From assembly GCA_008973525.1 (NCBI GenBank), contig WACJ01000044.1, positions 558,001 through 622,000 of the forward strand: a stretch of 64,000 bases of DNA. The letters are read 5' to 3'. Shown here piece by piece: positions 13,580-26,431 of the stretch (position 1 is the stretch's first letter; every line of letters begins with the position of its first letter). The stretch is from Stenopsyche tienmushanensis (lineage: Eukaryota > Arthropoda > Insecta > Trichoptera > Stenopsychidae). The position numbers and the translations under genes were made by a program. Below the pieces are notes generated by a model. That model saw nothing but the letters and a program-made list of their open reading frames with translations. It was not told where the DNA came from and did not search any database.

Positions 13580-14860
13580 ATGCGTTACCATTTAAGTTTT
13601 GTTTTAAATTTTAAAAAAAAATGTTAAAGAAACTCATGAAATGTTAAATTCGGTGTATAGCTATAATTTTGTAATTCTAAAGACTGTTTACAAGTGATAT
13701 GAACGATTTAAAAACGGGAATGAATCGGTTGAAGACGAGCAACGTTCGGGACGTCCATCGACCTCAAAAAAAGACGAGAAGTTAACATCTCTTATAGGTT
13801 TGTGCAAAGCATTTTAACTGATAATTTGCAAATTAAACGACTTTTGACTGACGAACAGAAGGAAATTCGTGTTTCAGTTTGCAAAAAATTGAAGGACCGT
13901 CTTCGAGCAGATCCGGACTACATGGCCAAAATTGTTGGGTCTGTGGCTTTGACCCTCAGACGAAAATCTAAAGTTACTGATGAAAAACCCCCAATTTTCC
14001 TTACCCTCAAAGGGCACTTCAGTTAAAGTCGAACATCAAGACGTAGTGATAGTGAGGAGCATAATGCGATCAGAGTTCGTTTCAAGGGGAACAACTATAA
14101 ATTTAGAATTTTACAAAAGCGTAATGCAACGATTGTGAAACGATATACGAAGAAAAAGACCAGAAGAATGGGCTAATGGCTGCCTGACGACAATGCGCCG
14201 TGCCTAGAAATCCCAATCGAATATTCGATATTCGAATATATTTGGCCCTTTTCACCATTTGTAAATCCGAATATTTATAAAATTAATCGGATATAAGTAA
14301 TTTAGAAAATTTATTCGTAAAAGTTTTAAGCAGATATGACTTATTTGAAATCTTAGATGAATTTTTATTTTCAAACTAGTTGGGCGCGAGCCACGGAATA
14401 GGGCACGTTCCTAGACAAAAAATCCAGTGGTGTCAATATTGAAGACGTGCGAGTCACGGAATAGGTCATGTACCCAGACAAAGAAATCCAGTGGTGTCAG
14501 GTCTGGAGACTGTGTGAGCTACGGAATAGGGCCGCCAAAAAATTAATTTACACGACAGAAGTGCCCGCAATAAAAAGTATTTACTATTTAAAAGTAAGTA
14601 CTACTCAGTTGTTTCGCGCTATTGCAACTATAGATTAAAAAAGTTATGAAAAAAAAAGATTTAGCACCGTACGATTTCTGACCCTTCCCAAAAATAAAAA
14701 CCGCGCTAAAAGAAAAGCGTTTCCTTGACATTGAGATGGCCACAAAAGAGCAGCTGAACGTCCTTCTGAAAGAAGCCTCCCAAAAATGTTTCCAGTCATG
14801 GATTCAACGTTAGGATAAATGCATCTCTAGCCAAGGACTTTACAGGAGATTAATTTCATT
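13580..14860 (+). pseudogene. Mariner transposase relic interrupted by a hAT-end fragment
   Basis: N-terminal helix-turn-helix remains (TVYKWYERFKNGNESVEDEQ, RSGRPSTS) at about 13,690-13,780 are followed by LLTDEQKEIRVSVCKKLKDR at about 13,840-13,910. Further pieces are EFVSRGTTINLEFYKSVMQR and, across a frameshift, DNAPC just before 14,205. The frame resumes near 14,650 with PKIKTALKEKRFLDIEMA and KCFQSWIQR through 14,860. These belong to a Tc1/mariner DD34D transposase. The gap, 14205 to about 14645, starts with a sequence matching the left end of the hAT element at 26.8 kb. Stops and frameshifts abolish function. Confidence 0.75.
14205..14640 (+). mobile_element. hAT left-end fragment plus 63-65-bp tandem repeat inside the mariner relic
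   Basis: Positions 14205-14255 (TAGAAATCCCAATCGAATAT and on) match the left terminus of the hAT element at 26821 (TAGGGGTCCCAATCGAATAT). The match lies exactly where the mariner frame breaks. Further right, from 14386, a unit starting GCGAGYCACGGAATAGG repeats at 14449 and again, truncated, at 14514, giving a period of 63-65 bp. The right hAT terminus is not seen. Confidence 0.55.
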
Positions 14861-14869
14861 TCCATGTAA

Positions 14870-16820
14870 ACTTATTACTTTGTTTGTAATACAATTATTC
14901 ACCGTATTTTTTGATCAGATCACGTATATTTAAGAACCGGTGCTGTTTTGCTGATTATTCTTATTTATTGCAATAGGTATTTCTTGAAAGAATATTGAAA
15001 AACTACCTGCAAAGATTATATTTTGTATATAACATAGAAGTACATCAAAAAACAATTATTTGACTGAACAACTGAAAACGATACTCAAAATAATCACAGT
15101 TTTACGTCATAGTAAGATGTTTATAATCTGTTATCATTTCATATAGTTTTTAAGATAGGCGCCCTCGACTAAAGATTGGACATTCATCCTCATGTGACAG
15201 ATCGATAAAGAAAGATTTTGTGATGCATAACAGATTGATTTTACGCTAATAAACAAAATTGATGAGACATCCTAGACGAGATTGATCGAAATAGCGTAAC
15301 CGGAGACTGTTGTTCTGCGAGTCCTGCTGGGACGTTGCGACGGACGTCTTCACGACTCGGATCTAATTGAACTTCTTGACACTTGACTCGAACCCACTCA
15401 TTTAGAAGTACATGTGAGTGTCGAATGACATATATAACAGAACGAAAAGGTTCTCTTTCAGACTGAAAATTTAAAAAAATCAAATTAAATTTAAAGAAGA
15501 TTGCAAAAAGTACACAATCTACAAAGCGAAAGATTATCTGAGATAAATGCTCAATCAATTTGAAATCAAAACGTGATAATCCTGGCGGAGATAACACAGT
15601 CGTACCAGCGTCGAGGAATATATTTTAGATTTATTACAGTCAAATTGGTCGGAAGCGAATAATGACAAGATGCAGGAAGACGAGAGGAAGAACCTTAATT
15701 AGCTTGAGGTCACCAAAATATTAAAGCTCGTACGCTGAATACTGATTCAATTATAACATATTCAGATCGGTGAATTAGAAGATATTTAATAACACAATCC
15801 GGCCGCATTGTCTCAAATGAGCCGTGAATGTTGTGCGATGTAAATTAACTTGTAAGAAGAGCGCGCATTATCAACGACCGATTAATTAATGCACCGCTCT
15901 TAGCGGCTTCCATTCAAACGCCATACATTCATTGAGAGATATCTTAATGTTTTTCAAAATACATATTTAATTAAAACATACATAAAGTCTGCGATGGTAG
16001 CATAACATATATAGAAAGCCTCAAATTGGTGCTATTTTATCAGGTACATAGCGTCCTCTGTCTGATAACATGGGCAAACATTGTGGTTTGGGTTGAACAT
16101 TGGATGTACAGAAATCCAGTTTTATACAATTATAAACATATATATAACAACTAAAAAGAGTACCAGTGCAATGCCATCTGTAATTTAATTGCACAATTAA
16201 AATATCACACATCCAACGTCAATACGATGAAAAACCGGTTTATCGGATGGAATTTCCAGATATTGGATTACCGGCAATAGTTCAAAAATTCTCAAGAAAG
16301 CTCGTCCACCAAATTTGATTGGATCACTGCTGGCATATTCTACGGCGAAGAGTTCATTCCGGAGGTTCACAAGTCAATTGATCAGCATTAGTGTATGATG
16401 CAATTACAGCGGTATTACCGAAGCCATGTATGGACTAAAGACGCTTAAGATGCCAGAACAAGTGCTACATAATGTTTCATCAGCGAGAGGACAACAATTT
16501 TGTCGCATTATTTAATAAATGTAAAATGCGAACAGCCCTCTTCGTTCGCGGATGAACAGATCCTTCGACGGAGCTCGTGCGAGAACCCGAATAAAATATA
16601 AATTCCCCATATGGCTGTAATTTCGGCCGAAGACCAGATCGTTGTTGTGTATGATGAAAAAAAAAAAGATACGCGTGCTCGAGAGCTATGCGAGATACAT
16701 ACGCAAGTGGATGATGAATTTGGACAATTAGGGGTTCCATATTGGGAATAAGCTGCATACAAAAAATATATCAAATTGAGCTAAAATTGCGACTTGCCAT
16801 CTAAGTGTTTATATACTCTG
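14870..16820. other. No gene seen
   Basis: AT-rich DNA. The 118-codon minus-strand frame at 15241-15597 has no domain and no splice context. No complete repeat was identified. Confidence 0.4.
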
Positions 16821-16830
16821 TTATTTTTAA

Positions 16831-17037
16831 CACTTTCGTGACCGGTGATGCATATACTGCATCATCACGGGTTCGACCATTGACATCATGATCGCGCCGA
16901 CCGTCCACATACATCAGTAATTAAAGAATACGGGAATGAATTTTTACATTCGCAACTACCGATGCTACATCAATTTGTAATGGTATATGCGTTTAATGGT
17001 CCGATCTTTTGGGTTTTTTCGTGCGGCCACGATAGTG
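16831..17037. mobile_element. TTAA-flanked MITE, CACTwTCGTG family, copy 1
   Basis: The left end CACTTTCGTGACCGGTGATG and the right end, reversed, CACTATCGTGGCCGCACG form imperfect inverted repeats. They are flanked by TTAA at 16827-16830 and 17038-17041. The interior carries GCATATACTGCATCATCACG and GGTTCGACCATTG, both found inverted in the copy at 53.6 kb. It is 207 bp and non-coding. Confidence 0.75.
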
Positions 17038-17579
17038 TTAAAAGCTGTCAAATCAACGCGATCAAATTCATGACCTAATCAGAGTCTGGATCCTTCAGCA
17101 AATCCAATTATTTTATTTATAGGAAAATAAATGGATTTACAAAATATCTTCATGTAAGAAGGCAATGCTCGGATGAACAAATTGCATTGTGCAGTGCATT
17201 TGCTTTTATAAAAGTATTTGTTGCTTCTGTTTGTTCATAAGATTTAACCCTTCTTGACTTTATAAAGCTTTAGATAATTTTAAATTACAATTTCAGAGAA
17301 ACGAACAACATTCAATAACAATTCCGAGAAAGATGCTGTAGTTTATTTTTACGGCTGGCGAATATTTTTATAAGCTGATATTTAATCACAAATGAGCTCA
17401 CTGTTGTTCTAAACAATTTGACAACAACAAACAAGTAAAATTGGTAACATTTGATCTGGAAAAACTTATAATATTGACCAGTTTTTTATAAAATCAAATC
17501 GTTTGATTTGTTTTTTTTTTTTTAACGTAATACAGGTATTTCTTCGGTGCTAATCTATACAATCTTAAATGCATTTTAA

Positions 17580-18049
17580 CACATTGTTTGTGGGGTTGTT
17601 TGGCTCGCTTTGCATTGAATGCATTTTTAGACAACAATTTTTAACAATTCGTACGTACGTAAGCCGTAGTTTTCTGTAGTATATTATCCCTTACGCTTTT
17701 ATAAAAAAAAAATACAAGGGGATAATAACAAGAAAGATTGGACTGAAGTGGAACTTTTCAAAGGAACAGTTATATCTTATGTAACCATCGTTACATAAAC
17801 AAAAACATATTTACGTTAATATTATCGCATCAGAGCCAAAACTAATGTTGATAATGAAATAAAGTTGTGCATGATAAATGTGAATCAAAAACGTTTCAAC
17901 GAAAAAATACTAAGACATAAGTGTAAAATATTTAAGCTTAAAATTATTCATAGCAAATAATAAATGGCTGTGTAAAACACAATTAACTTCTCTCGTAGTC
18001 AATGAGTTGCAGCGAATGGTGGTGATTTTCTGCTCCCGCAAGCAATGTG
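17580..18049. mobile_element. TTAA-flanked element, CACATTGyTTGyGG ends
   Basis: The ends CACATTGTTTGTGGGG (left) and CACATTGCTTGCGGGAG (right, reversed) lie directly inside TTAA at 17576-17579 and 18050-18053. It is 470 bp, AT-rich and non-coding. The left end is shared with the element at 33.46 kb (CACATCGTTTGCGG). Confidence 0.65.
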
Positions 18050-18539
18050 TTAAAAGTCAATTAACCCTCCAAAGAGGGTTCGCCTAACAAAACAGCAGAG
18101 AAACTCTGATTTATAAGGCGTTTTATTCTCCGAATGGCTCTTCGTGTTGGTCATTAAAATTATTTCTATTTACGTTCCCAAGAATGCCATTTTGTTAAGA
18201 ACAGACTCACTAATGTGAATTCCTCATCTCGTTTCCTGTGTATACACAAAAGCTAATTGCTTAAGAGTTCATGTCTAATCGAAACCAGACGAGAAAATGT
18301 CAATTACGAGATAGACGAAGTTCAAACAAAAAAATCTTAACAATTCTCGCTTGGACGCGGATTCGAATGGATATCGAAAATTGTTCAGCACGGAAAAATC
18401 CCTTTGTTCCCGAAAGTGCACGAGTCGCTTGTTGTCGGATAGGAGCTTAATTGCTTCAAGTGTTCGCCGATGACAGCTGAATAAATGAATAAGCCCGCCG
18501 CAAAAGAGACCGGAAGACAACAATCGGTCCCGACGAAAG

Positions 18540-18900
18540 ACGCAGTCCGTAGCTGAAAAAGTGTTCCGCGAAGAATTCTATTTTCGGACGTCCCGCAGGA
18601 TTCGGAAGTTTTCCGCGGAAGACGTCAGGTGCTCTCAACATTTGACAGCGGGAGAAAAAAGAGTCGGAATGCGGAGAACGCGACCACGGACAACATCGAA
18701 AACCGGTCGCCGGAAGATGAGAATTTCGCTCAATCGAACGAGCTCTTCTTCACCCAGTTACGGAATTGGACCGAATCCGGTTCCTTTTCGGTGCAGCAAA
18801 TTGGAGCGCGGGTTTCCTTTCGCGAGGGCTCGTCCCAATGGGCAATCAAATTCTTATCGTCCGACCGTCGCGGTTATTGTGTTTTTATCGGAAATTAACT
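18540..18900. promoter_or_regulatory. CpG-rich patch
   Basis: A roughly 360-bp GC-rich block in AT-rich surroundings. Several frames are open on both strands and none shows a domain. It resembles the promoter islands at 4.5-6.2, 21 and 62 kb but has no identified gene attached. Confidence 0.25.
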
Positions 18901-19237
18901 ATCGCGATCAACGTGTGTATGACAGATAAAAACGTCAAACGACTTTCATATGCCTGTTTTTTAATATCGCAACAATAAAAATTTAGTATACAAATGATAA
19001 CGCATCGTAATAAAAAATATACAGTTTTGATATGCACAGAGGGATCAAATATTATCACGGTGGAAATTCATTCAGAGAGCTCTTCAAGTGTATCGATCCG
19101 ATCAAAAATAACGTCAGATATTACTGAAAGTGTAGCTGGACAAGTAAAAATGTTCGAGTTTAAGATATCTAAAAAAATATTAGAAGTTACAATTTCCATA
19201 TAGATTAATATTTTATAATTAAATTCAGACAGAGAAA

Positions 19238-19593
19238 ATATCTAACTTATTACGTACGGGAAGCATATTTTTATGAATTACGCTGTCTTCTTCTTCCAAT
19301 ACACAGAATAATCAAAAACCATGTTTATTTTTCGGAAACACTTTATCCTTTATGATTTTATCTGAATCATCAATGTGTATTTATAAACTACAAAATATTC
19401 CGAGAACGGTGTCATGGAAACCACCCCCGACCTTAACCCAAATAAACGTTTATAACCCATAAATTATGAAGAAGAAGAATTCAAAAAAAGATGCAGATCA
19501 TTGATAAATAAAACTATAAAATGGTGAAGCCCTATTTATTCCTTCCGAGAAGAGTATCAGCGAAGCAAAAAATATGTAGCAGCACGTAATGTG
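19238..19593. mobile_element. Possible larger relative of the ACGTACGGGA MITE
   Basis: The left part TTATTACGTACGGGAAGC and the right end, reversed, CACATTACGTGCTGC next to TTAA (19594-19597) form loose inverted repeats like the 40.8-kb element. The left flank is not TTAA, so the left boundary is uncertain. Confidence 0.3.
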
Positions 19594-20374
19594 TTAAGAG
19601 TGTGGACACTAAAGATATAAATTTTCATTAAGAAATATATCTTCAACGTTCTTCTGTTACGCATTAAAACTCAAAGACCGTGAATAAAATTCAACTACAT
19701 TATGCAGAATCAAAACTATATTTCTCTATATATGTATAATGCAAATGATCTCTTGCGTTGCAGGGACACATAAAAAAAGATGTATCAAAAAGATCTAAAT
19801 GTAGAATATTAACGATATAATTAGTTATCTACAAATGCTGAAAATAAATTTTAAAAAAACTAAAGTGCTTTGAAACAACGATGTGAAATCAGAGAAAACG
19901 AAATATCGAGGCTATCGTGGTCAAAGAATCTCGGTGAATGCTTCAATTGCAACCCATTCGAATTGTTTAAATCAAAAATAAAAAACAGACATGATATTGC
20001 CCAAGTTGAAGTAGAAGAAAAACTCAAGGAGAAGAAAAGGGCAAATTTATCAAACATTGCTTAGGCTAAGTACTACAATACTATACAGGACTCGATGGCA
20101 CGGACCATAATCAACAGCGTCGGTCGGTGAGGAGTTATTTAGACCAGGGATTGAAGTTTGATTATTTCAACACGCCTATACTTCACAACCTTTTTTTTAT
20201 TTCGCCGACACCCGTTTAACACACTCGTCGCCAACCATGAAATTGGTATTGTTGGTTATTATAGAAATACGTAACAGTGAGACGCTAGATTCGCTTTTCG
20301 GAGACTGAGATTTCACTGCACTTATCCCAAAACCTTCATTCGGTTGAAAAGCATACCTTTTCTGCAAAAACATA

Positions 20375-20782
20375 TCAGTATTTTTTTATACTCAAATAAG
20401 AAAAGAAACTTCTAGTAAGAGAATGGTTGTGGTCGGAAAATACTAGGCCCGACAATGAAAAGAAGAAAGCGAAAAAAGTGTTCCACGGTTCATAAAAATA
20501 AAACAAACATTTCTTGGTCAAAATAGATCTTTTTATAATATTTTCTGTAAATAATTTCACGAAAATATCTTGTTCAACTACAGATAAATGTTTTTTTATA
20601 TCTTCGCGGACCCCCAAACTGTTTAAGAACCCCTGATTTAGACGATTCATCCATGTATGTTCCAACGAATCCATCAATATTTGGCGATACTCGAATAAGG
20701 AGCATGATTCGCGTTGTTTACGTTCGGCCGACGAACCTCGTCGCTTTTTAAATTTGTCTTGAATTCGTTGAACGTACGTCAT
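20375..20782 (-). other. Unrecognised 135-codon open frame
   Basis: An ATG-started minus-strand frame (MTYVQRIQDKFKKRRGSSAE ... EDIKKHLSVVEQDIFVKLFT) is long for this AT-rich setting. The N-terminal half is hydrophilic; the C-terminal half is rich in Phe and looks like translated AT-rich non-coding DNA. No motif or splice context decides whether it is real. A decayed transposon gene is possible. Confidence 0.2.
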
Positions 20783-20998
20783 ACGTTATTATTGCTCAAG
20801 CGGCTTAAGCATTAATCGATAGTATAACAGTTGATTTCATTCGCTTCTGTATAAAAATAATCTTGTATCGACGTGGATATTAAATATGCATTATCGAAGA
20901 CAAAATCAAATGCCATTCGGGTGTATGGGATATATTCGAAGGCTACGATATATACATGAAAGATATGAAAGTGGTGTAGCATTTAGCAGCCCTAATTT

Positions 20999-21480
20999 AT
21001 GGATTTGAACAGGGTTTACGAACGATTAGATGATCTATCATCGTCCACTTTCGAAATATGGATCGATTCGTTCGAATGTCACCTGGCAACGTCTCATCTA
21101 GCGGTGCAGAACCTGTCTGGCGATTTTTTCGCAGGTAAGCCGAAAAGTCGACGAGATGACTCACGACGGAATGGAGCCACTTTCAAATGCCAGACACGAA
21201 GTTCTGAATCTCGTACAATCAATCTGGCGAACACTTCCTGATTTCGCAATGAGGTAAGCGTCCACAAAAAAAAGTTCGTGCGTGCAAGAGCGTTTCGTAA
21301 CACCTCGGGCCGATTCAGCAGTCGCCACCGCGGACGAACAAAACGACGGAGGTCGACGCAAATTCGAGAACCGCAGCCAGGATCGACGAGAACCGAAAAA
21401 GCTGACTGTCATTCGATCGGATCAGCTCGGCCTGTAATCGATCTTGAACGCTTACACGGATGGCATAAAAAGTCCCCAGG
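20999..21480 (+). CDS. Candidate exon(s) in a CpG-rich patch, product unrecognised
   Basis: A plus-strand segment at 21135-21253 is preceded by a polypyrimidine tract and AG (TTTTTTCGCAG) and ends in a strong donor (ATGAG|GTAAGC). It is open in one frame and encodes VSRKVDEMTHDGMEPLSNAR followed by HEVLNLVQSIWRTLPDFAM, which looks protein-like in composition. The same AG/GTAAGC junction could instead be the donor of an upstream frame starting at 20999 (MDLNRVYERLDDLSSSTFEI). The GC-rich setting resembles other promoter islands here. No domain is recognised and no following exon was found. Confidence 0.3.
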
Positions 21481-22874
21481 GGTCGAAGGCAATTAAACTA
21501 ATCCCCTTTTTACATGCTCAATATCTGCATACAATCCGTAATGCGATACTTCCAACCCCAATTCTTGTTTTAAACGGGCTTAAAGCGTAGAAGAAAAAAA
21601 AAACGAAAACATCCGCTGCGAAGACGTCAAGATTATTTTTAAAGAATCATATAGCATCGGAGGTCATTTTTAATGAATCGTTTTAATTGGAGACCGTCAC
21701 TCGGGATTGAATAACATATTGACAATGGTCGAATGTCAAGTTAGCTGCGTTAACAGAAGCAACTAGCACCAATTAGTGCATTAGAGTCCACCGTTTAAAA
21801 ATATCTCATAGCACCTGATGGGGCACACTCGGACGCCTTCTAAACGAGAATCGATTCCGCGAAAAGCGCGTTTAACCGATTTAAAATTGAATATCGCCCA
21901 AACATTTTTTTAAAATATGTTTCGAACCATCAATTATTTCGACAAGCGACGTACTACGCGGCGCTCGTACGGCGCTAATTAATTGTTCGGGGAAATGTTT
22001 ATTGATGTGAAAACCTTTGCTCTCGTTCATCAATTATTTGCGGCCCGACATTGCAGAGTTCTCGCGCAGTAACAGCGCCGCGGTTTCTATTACCAAACTT
22101 AGCAGACCGAAACTAATTTGAAGATTTATAAAAAGATCGCCATTTAGCTCATCGGCGCCGAGATCTATTCGCGGGCTTTAAGGACAATTTTTTCATCGGC
22201 GAACTTCGATCTCGATATGTGTTCATAAACAGAAGTGACACCGCTGGGCGCAAATTGAGACATCGTAATAAAATACGACCGACAGTATGTCATCGATACA
22301 ATTCGGAACGAATTGATGAAGAAGTATAACGCGTGGTGGCCACAATTAAATCTTTCCGATCCTATCATACGTCTCACCTGTTGAGACATCGATTTTTTTC
22401 TATGTTGTTCGGATGAGGGACTTTGACCATTTGATTGCTCCGCCAAATTTCACAAATTCTTATCAAAATTGCAACGTCGAGTCGTATCAAATATTCGTCA
22501 TATCAGCGGTCCGAAAAGCGGACCGATTGAGCATACAAACCTTATGGCCAATTCGTCCTCTTTTATAAGGATTTTTGCGGCATTTTCTATGATCTGTACG
22601 ATCACGGAAGCAACGTAGCGTCTAGACACTTTCTATCCAGTACTTTTTTAAAAACAGTAACCGCCATAAGTTAAATCGGGTAATTTTGGAATTAACGTTG
22701 CTTACGTTGCTCCTAGACACCTTCTATCATAGTATTTTTTTTACAACAGTAACCGGCATCTATACATTAGTATCAGGTACTTTTAGGACTAAGTATAATA
22801 TTTTAAAACATACATTATAATAGTACATATTTAATATATTGCAATTATAATAGTATTAGTTAAAGTTAGTTAAA

Positions 22875-23320
22875 GTGCTGGTATAGTGGCTTACATCCTA
22901 GACTCTTGTTGTAAAGGTTCAGGTTCAAATCCAGATTGTGGAAATAATTTTCACCAACAAATTTGGGAGATCGGAAATATTAATATTTCTAATCGATCGT
23001 CTCGATCCAGGTTTACCCTAATTTCCTGGATTTGAAAAAGTAAATGCTGAGGCGATTAATAAAGTCGTGCCCATGAATGAGTGATGTATACATTATCATT
23101 TATATATAATAATTTCGCTACTCATACATTCTCACCTCTCCTGCCTTTCCAAATAATCCTATCCTTACTTTACCACGCGTAAAAGGCAATTGGAAACCAC
23201 CAAAATTATTTCTTTCCCTAGTAAGATCTCCTATGGAGATCCCCTATATCCGACATCGGATATGACACATCAAGATTCATGCTTTGATAAACGTCATAAG
23301 GACTTAAAATAAAAAATAAA
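22875..23320 (+). repeat. tRNA-derived SINE with both pol III boxes
   Basis: A-box match TGGTATAGTGG at 22879-22889 and B-box match GGTTCAAATCC at 22922-22932 are about 33 bp apart, the spacing of an internal pol III promoter. The body that follows includes the motif AAAAGGCAATTGGAAACCACC (near 23180-23205), similar to the core of several arthropod SINEs. The 3' end is uncertain; a run of G at about 23334-23343 follows. The clover-leaf is imperfect, so this is a retroposon, not a tRNA gene. Confidence 0.6.
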
Positions 23321-24129
23321 TTGAACTTCCGAGGGGGGGGGGGTGTTAAGTTAGATACTTGCCACGGGCGCTTCATACCCTAGTCACGGCTCTGGTGTTC
23401 TTCACAACATTCAACCACAAAGACATTTATTAGATCCATAAACTAGACGTTGAATTGGAAAGATTAGCGTTAGTTGATGAAAGTAAAGATGATGTTTCTT
23501 CTATAATGCAAATAACCAATTAAAACAGCAAATCTACTGTAGCTCTGTTCCCACACCATCAAATACCTCCCTCCCTTAGATTCTGATTTTGAAGAAGAAA
23601 TTTGAATTTCTGTAAATGAAATACGAGCCTTCATGGTTTACAGCAGCAGTAATGTTTCAGATTTCCGATCAAATACATCTTCTCCAATTGCTTACAACAA
23701 TCTATTGTGGGAAGATGTTACCAATAATTTATACAGCTACAATAATAATTACAAAATGTGAAATATTTTTTCTAAGAAATGTTGCAAACGTTTAGGGACA
23801 TGCTGAAACTTTTTTTTTAATAGATCGCAAAGGACTGAGGACAAAAAAGGAACGATGCATTCGCAAGACAATAGTGGATTGGATGTCCCGTTTTGGACCG
23901 TAGACAAATTGGTATTTAGTTATCTGGAAGCCTTTTTATTGGTCATTGTCGAAATTTCACGCACTGATCCGATTGAAAGTTGCTGAACCGCGAAGATCAT
24001 GGATGCGTTGGAAACCAATTGGAAGATATTTTTTCGCGGTGCGATTCGACGGGCCCAATTTGAGTCGTTTATTTTTTAATCTTCTAAACGGACACACCTA
24101 TTTCCCCTCGGTTCGACGAATGGGTTATT

Positions 24130-24560
24130 AAAAATAAATTAAAGTGCCGGACGGGTCGCCCAACCCCAGTCGGAGCGGCGTCGTTCTTCGCGTTATATAA
24201 ACTGCTCTGAGTGAACGAACACGAGGGATTTCTTCACGACGTACGAATTAAGCGATTCGGAGAGAATTTAGAAGCGGGAAGATACGAAGCGACGCTTAGA
24301 ATTCGGGAAGGAAGGGCACATCCCTCGGCAACTCGGCAGCTGTTGCGGTAGGTAACGAGTCGAGCGAGGGGGAGGCCGACGCTCCCCGTTCAAGTTCGAC
24401 GGGTGCCAAGGCAACGTCCCGAGGGTTCACGCGACCCCCGAAACGGAACATTAAGATTACACGTCTGCCAAAACTGGTACGATTTCGACTTATTGACTGC
24501 AACGGTTGAAAGTCACCTAATTTGGATCGAATCAGATGATTGCCTCCGTCATCGCGCACG
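24130..24560 (+). promoter_or_regulatory. CpG-rich patch with a TATA-like box
   Basis: TATATAAA occurs at 24194-24201 at the left side of a GC-rich stretch that runs to about 24,480. It is followed about 30-50 bp later by CTCTGAGTGAACG, a possible start region. A downstream GTAGGTAACG could serve as a donor. No coding exon is recognised. Confidence 0.3.
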
Positions 24561-24599
24561 TTCGATACAAATAAGCAACAAAGGCAAATTAATCACAAT

Positions 24600-26219
24600 T
24601 CGTGTAACCCAATTTTTAATTGATGACTCACCCCTTTTGCGCGTCTAGGAATTGAGTGTGCAAATTTATTAGCTTCATGGGAAACACCACGACTACTTGT
24701 GAAATTGGAAGAAGACGACTGCTCAAATGCACAATTTGATCGCCGATTTCATATCAATAGAACTGCATCAATATTTTACACAATTTTAATAAGAAAATAA
24801 CTGCGGAGAATGAACATCCAAGAATGTCGTGGATTCATCTCTAATTGCCTTAAAACCGTACGACCAACATGAAGCCTACCGGTTTCGAATTCAACCTTCG
24901 TATAAATGAAAATATATAAAATCGGAATTTAAAGCCACGAACACAGTGCGGTACTGTAAAAACATTTCAATTGAGAATATGGCGAACTCACTCTGAAGTG
25001 AAATCATTTTGAAGCTCTTCTCTGAACTAAAAATGAAGAGGATTTATGGATGCAATTGAAGAAATCTAAGTCAATTCTTACGGAAGCAATGTTTATAAAA
25101 ATAACGACTAACAACAGCAACAGTTAGGTCTGCACTCATGAAGAACCTTCAACGTCAATATGATGAACCTCAATCGAGTCCCCACTGAAAATATTGAGTT
25201 TTGCCTTCTACTTGGTCCTTCCATTGGTAGTATGGATTGCCTGTAATCTAAATGAATTATGTTAACGTCGATTCGGTCCTCGTTTGTCTTAAATTTGCGT
25301 TTAACACATCTCACGCCGTAATACGTGCGCGAAATACGATACCGGTACTATTGAATGATCTGAAATTGCTACGGCTTTGTATCCATTGCTCAAGATACAG
25401 ATATCCATCGAATAAAAATGAAATGAAACATTATAATGTCAGTAATGCGATATTATAGACTATAAACATGAAACGTGATATCGGCACAGAGGCGAAAAGT
25501 CAGTCTTGAGCGAACGGCAACGGGACCACTAAAAATGACCGCCCCCCGACTGCGACAATCCAGCGGGCGACTGCTTTAGATCGTCCTCTATTCCCCTAAT
25601 ATTGCCAAAATAGCACTGGAGTGCTCCCGGGTAAATGGAGTAGACGTGCTCGGACGAAAGTGAAAATGAGATTGATTTATTCCGTACGATGTGCGAATGA
25701 TAATGAGAAGGTGAGCAGACTGAGGTGGAAATACGCAGACAGGAGTGAATTTCCTTGCGGTTTTATCATACCTCGGTTCAGTATTCCGTTCGCATTCCGT
25801 CGGACGGTTCTAGAACTCATCTCGGACGTTTTCTTTTTAAAAAACGAAATCGGCATTCCGATCGAGATCCTCGACGCCGATGCTGCAAGTGTTAAGGTCG
25901 TCTTTTAGATTTCGGCGACGGTCAGCTGCTCGATTCGGACTAGTGATCTATGATCCGCGCGAGGAACTTCGCAGACAGATTTAGGAGCATTGTTCGAAAC
26001 GAACAAACAAACATGTTTTTATCCGTTCTGTAAATACATGATCAGACAAATAAAGTCAATCCGCACCGCACATATTCACGCCGGTTCTCTTAAAATACAC
26101 AAAAATTCTATAAGGGTAGCAAACTGCATCAGATTTATCACCCCATTTACAAAAATACATATATAGCTCCCCCTTGACTGAACGAGCACCGATCCCCCTG
26201 TCAATGTATATATTGAAGT
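24600..26219. other. No gene seen
   Basis: Intermediate composition; a modestly GC-richer stretch at 25.5-25.95 kb has a 95-codon plus-strand frame (25621-25908) without domain or splice support. Confidence 0.35.
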
Positions 26220-26223
26220 TTAT

Positions 26224-26431
26224 CCTTTCTCTTGCGATGCTACGTATTTAGTACGCCATATGAAATTCTAAAATCCCGTATTTATTATATTTCATATCGA
26301 TATACGATAATTTACACATCAATATAGATAGTATATCGAGATTCAATGTAGCAATGTTGTAAAAATTCCCATTATTACCACTTTACTACAACTCGACTCA
26401 GTGTAGTAAATACATCATAGTAAAGGAAAGG
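26224..26431. mobile_element. MITE of the CCTTTCC family, copy 3, flanked by TTAT on both sides
   Basis: The ends CCTTTCTCTTGCGATGCTAC and, from the right, CCTTTCCTTTACTATGATGT match copies 1 and 2. The flanks read TTAT at 26220-26223 and TTAT at 26432-26435. The family duplicates TTAA elsewhere, so this copy either used a variant target or both flanks changed alike. Confidence 0.65.

Noticed and set aside
22875..22945. Possible tRNA gene
   Set aside because: A and B boxes are present, but the acceptor and anticodon stems do not pair and the sequence continues into a SINE-like body, so it is called a SINE.
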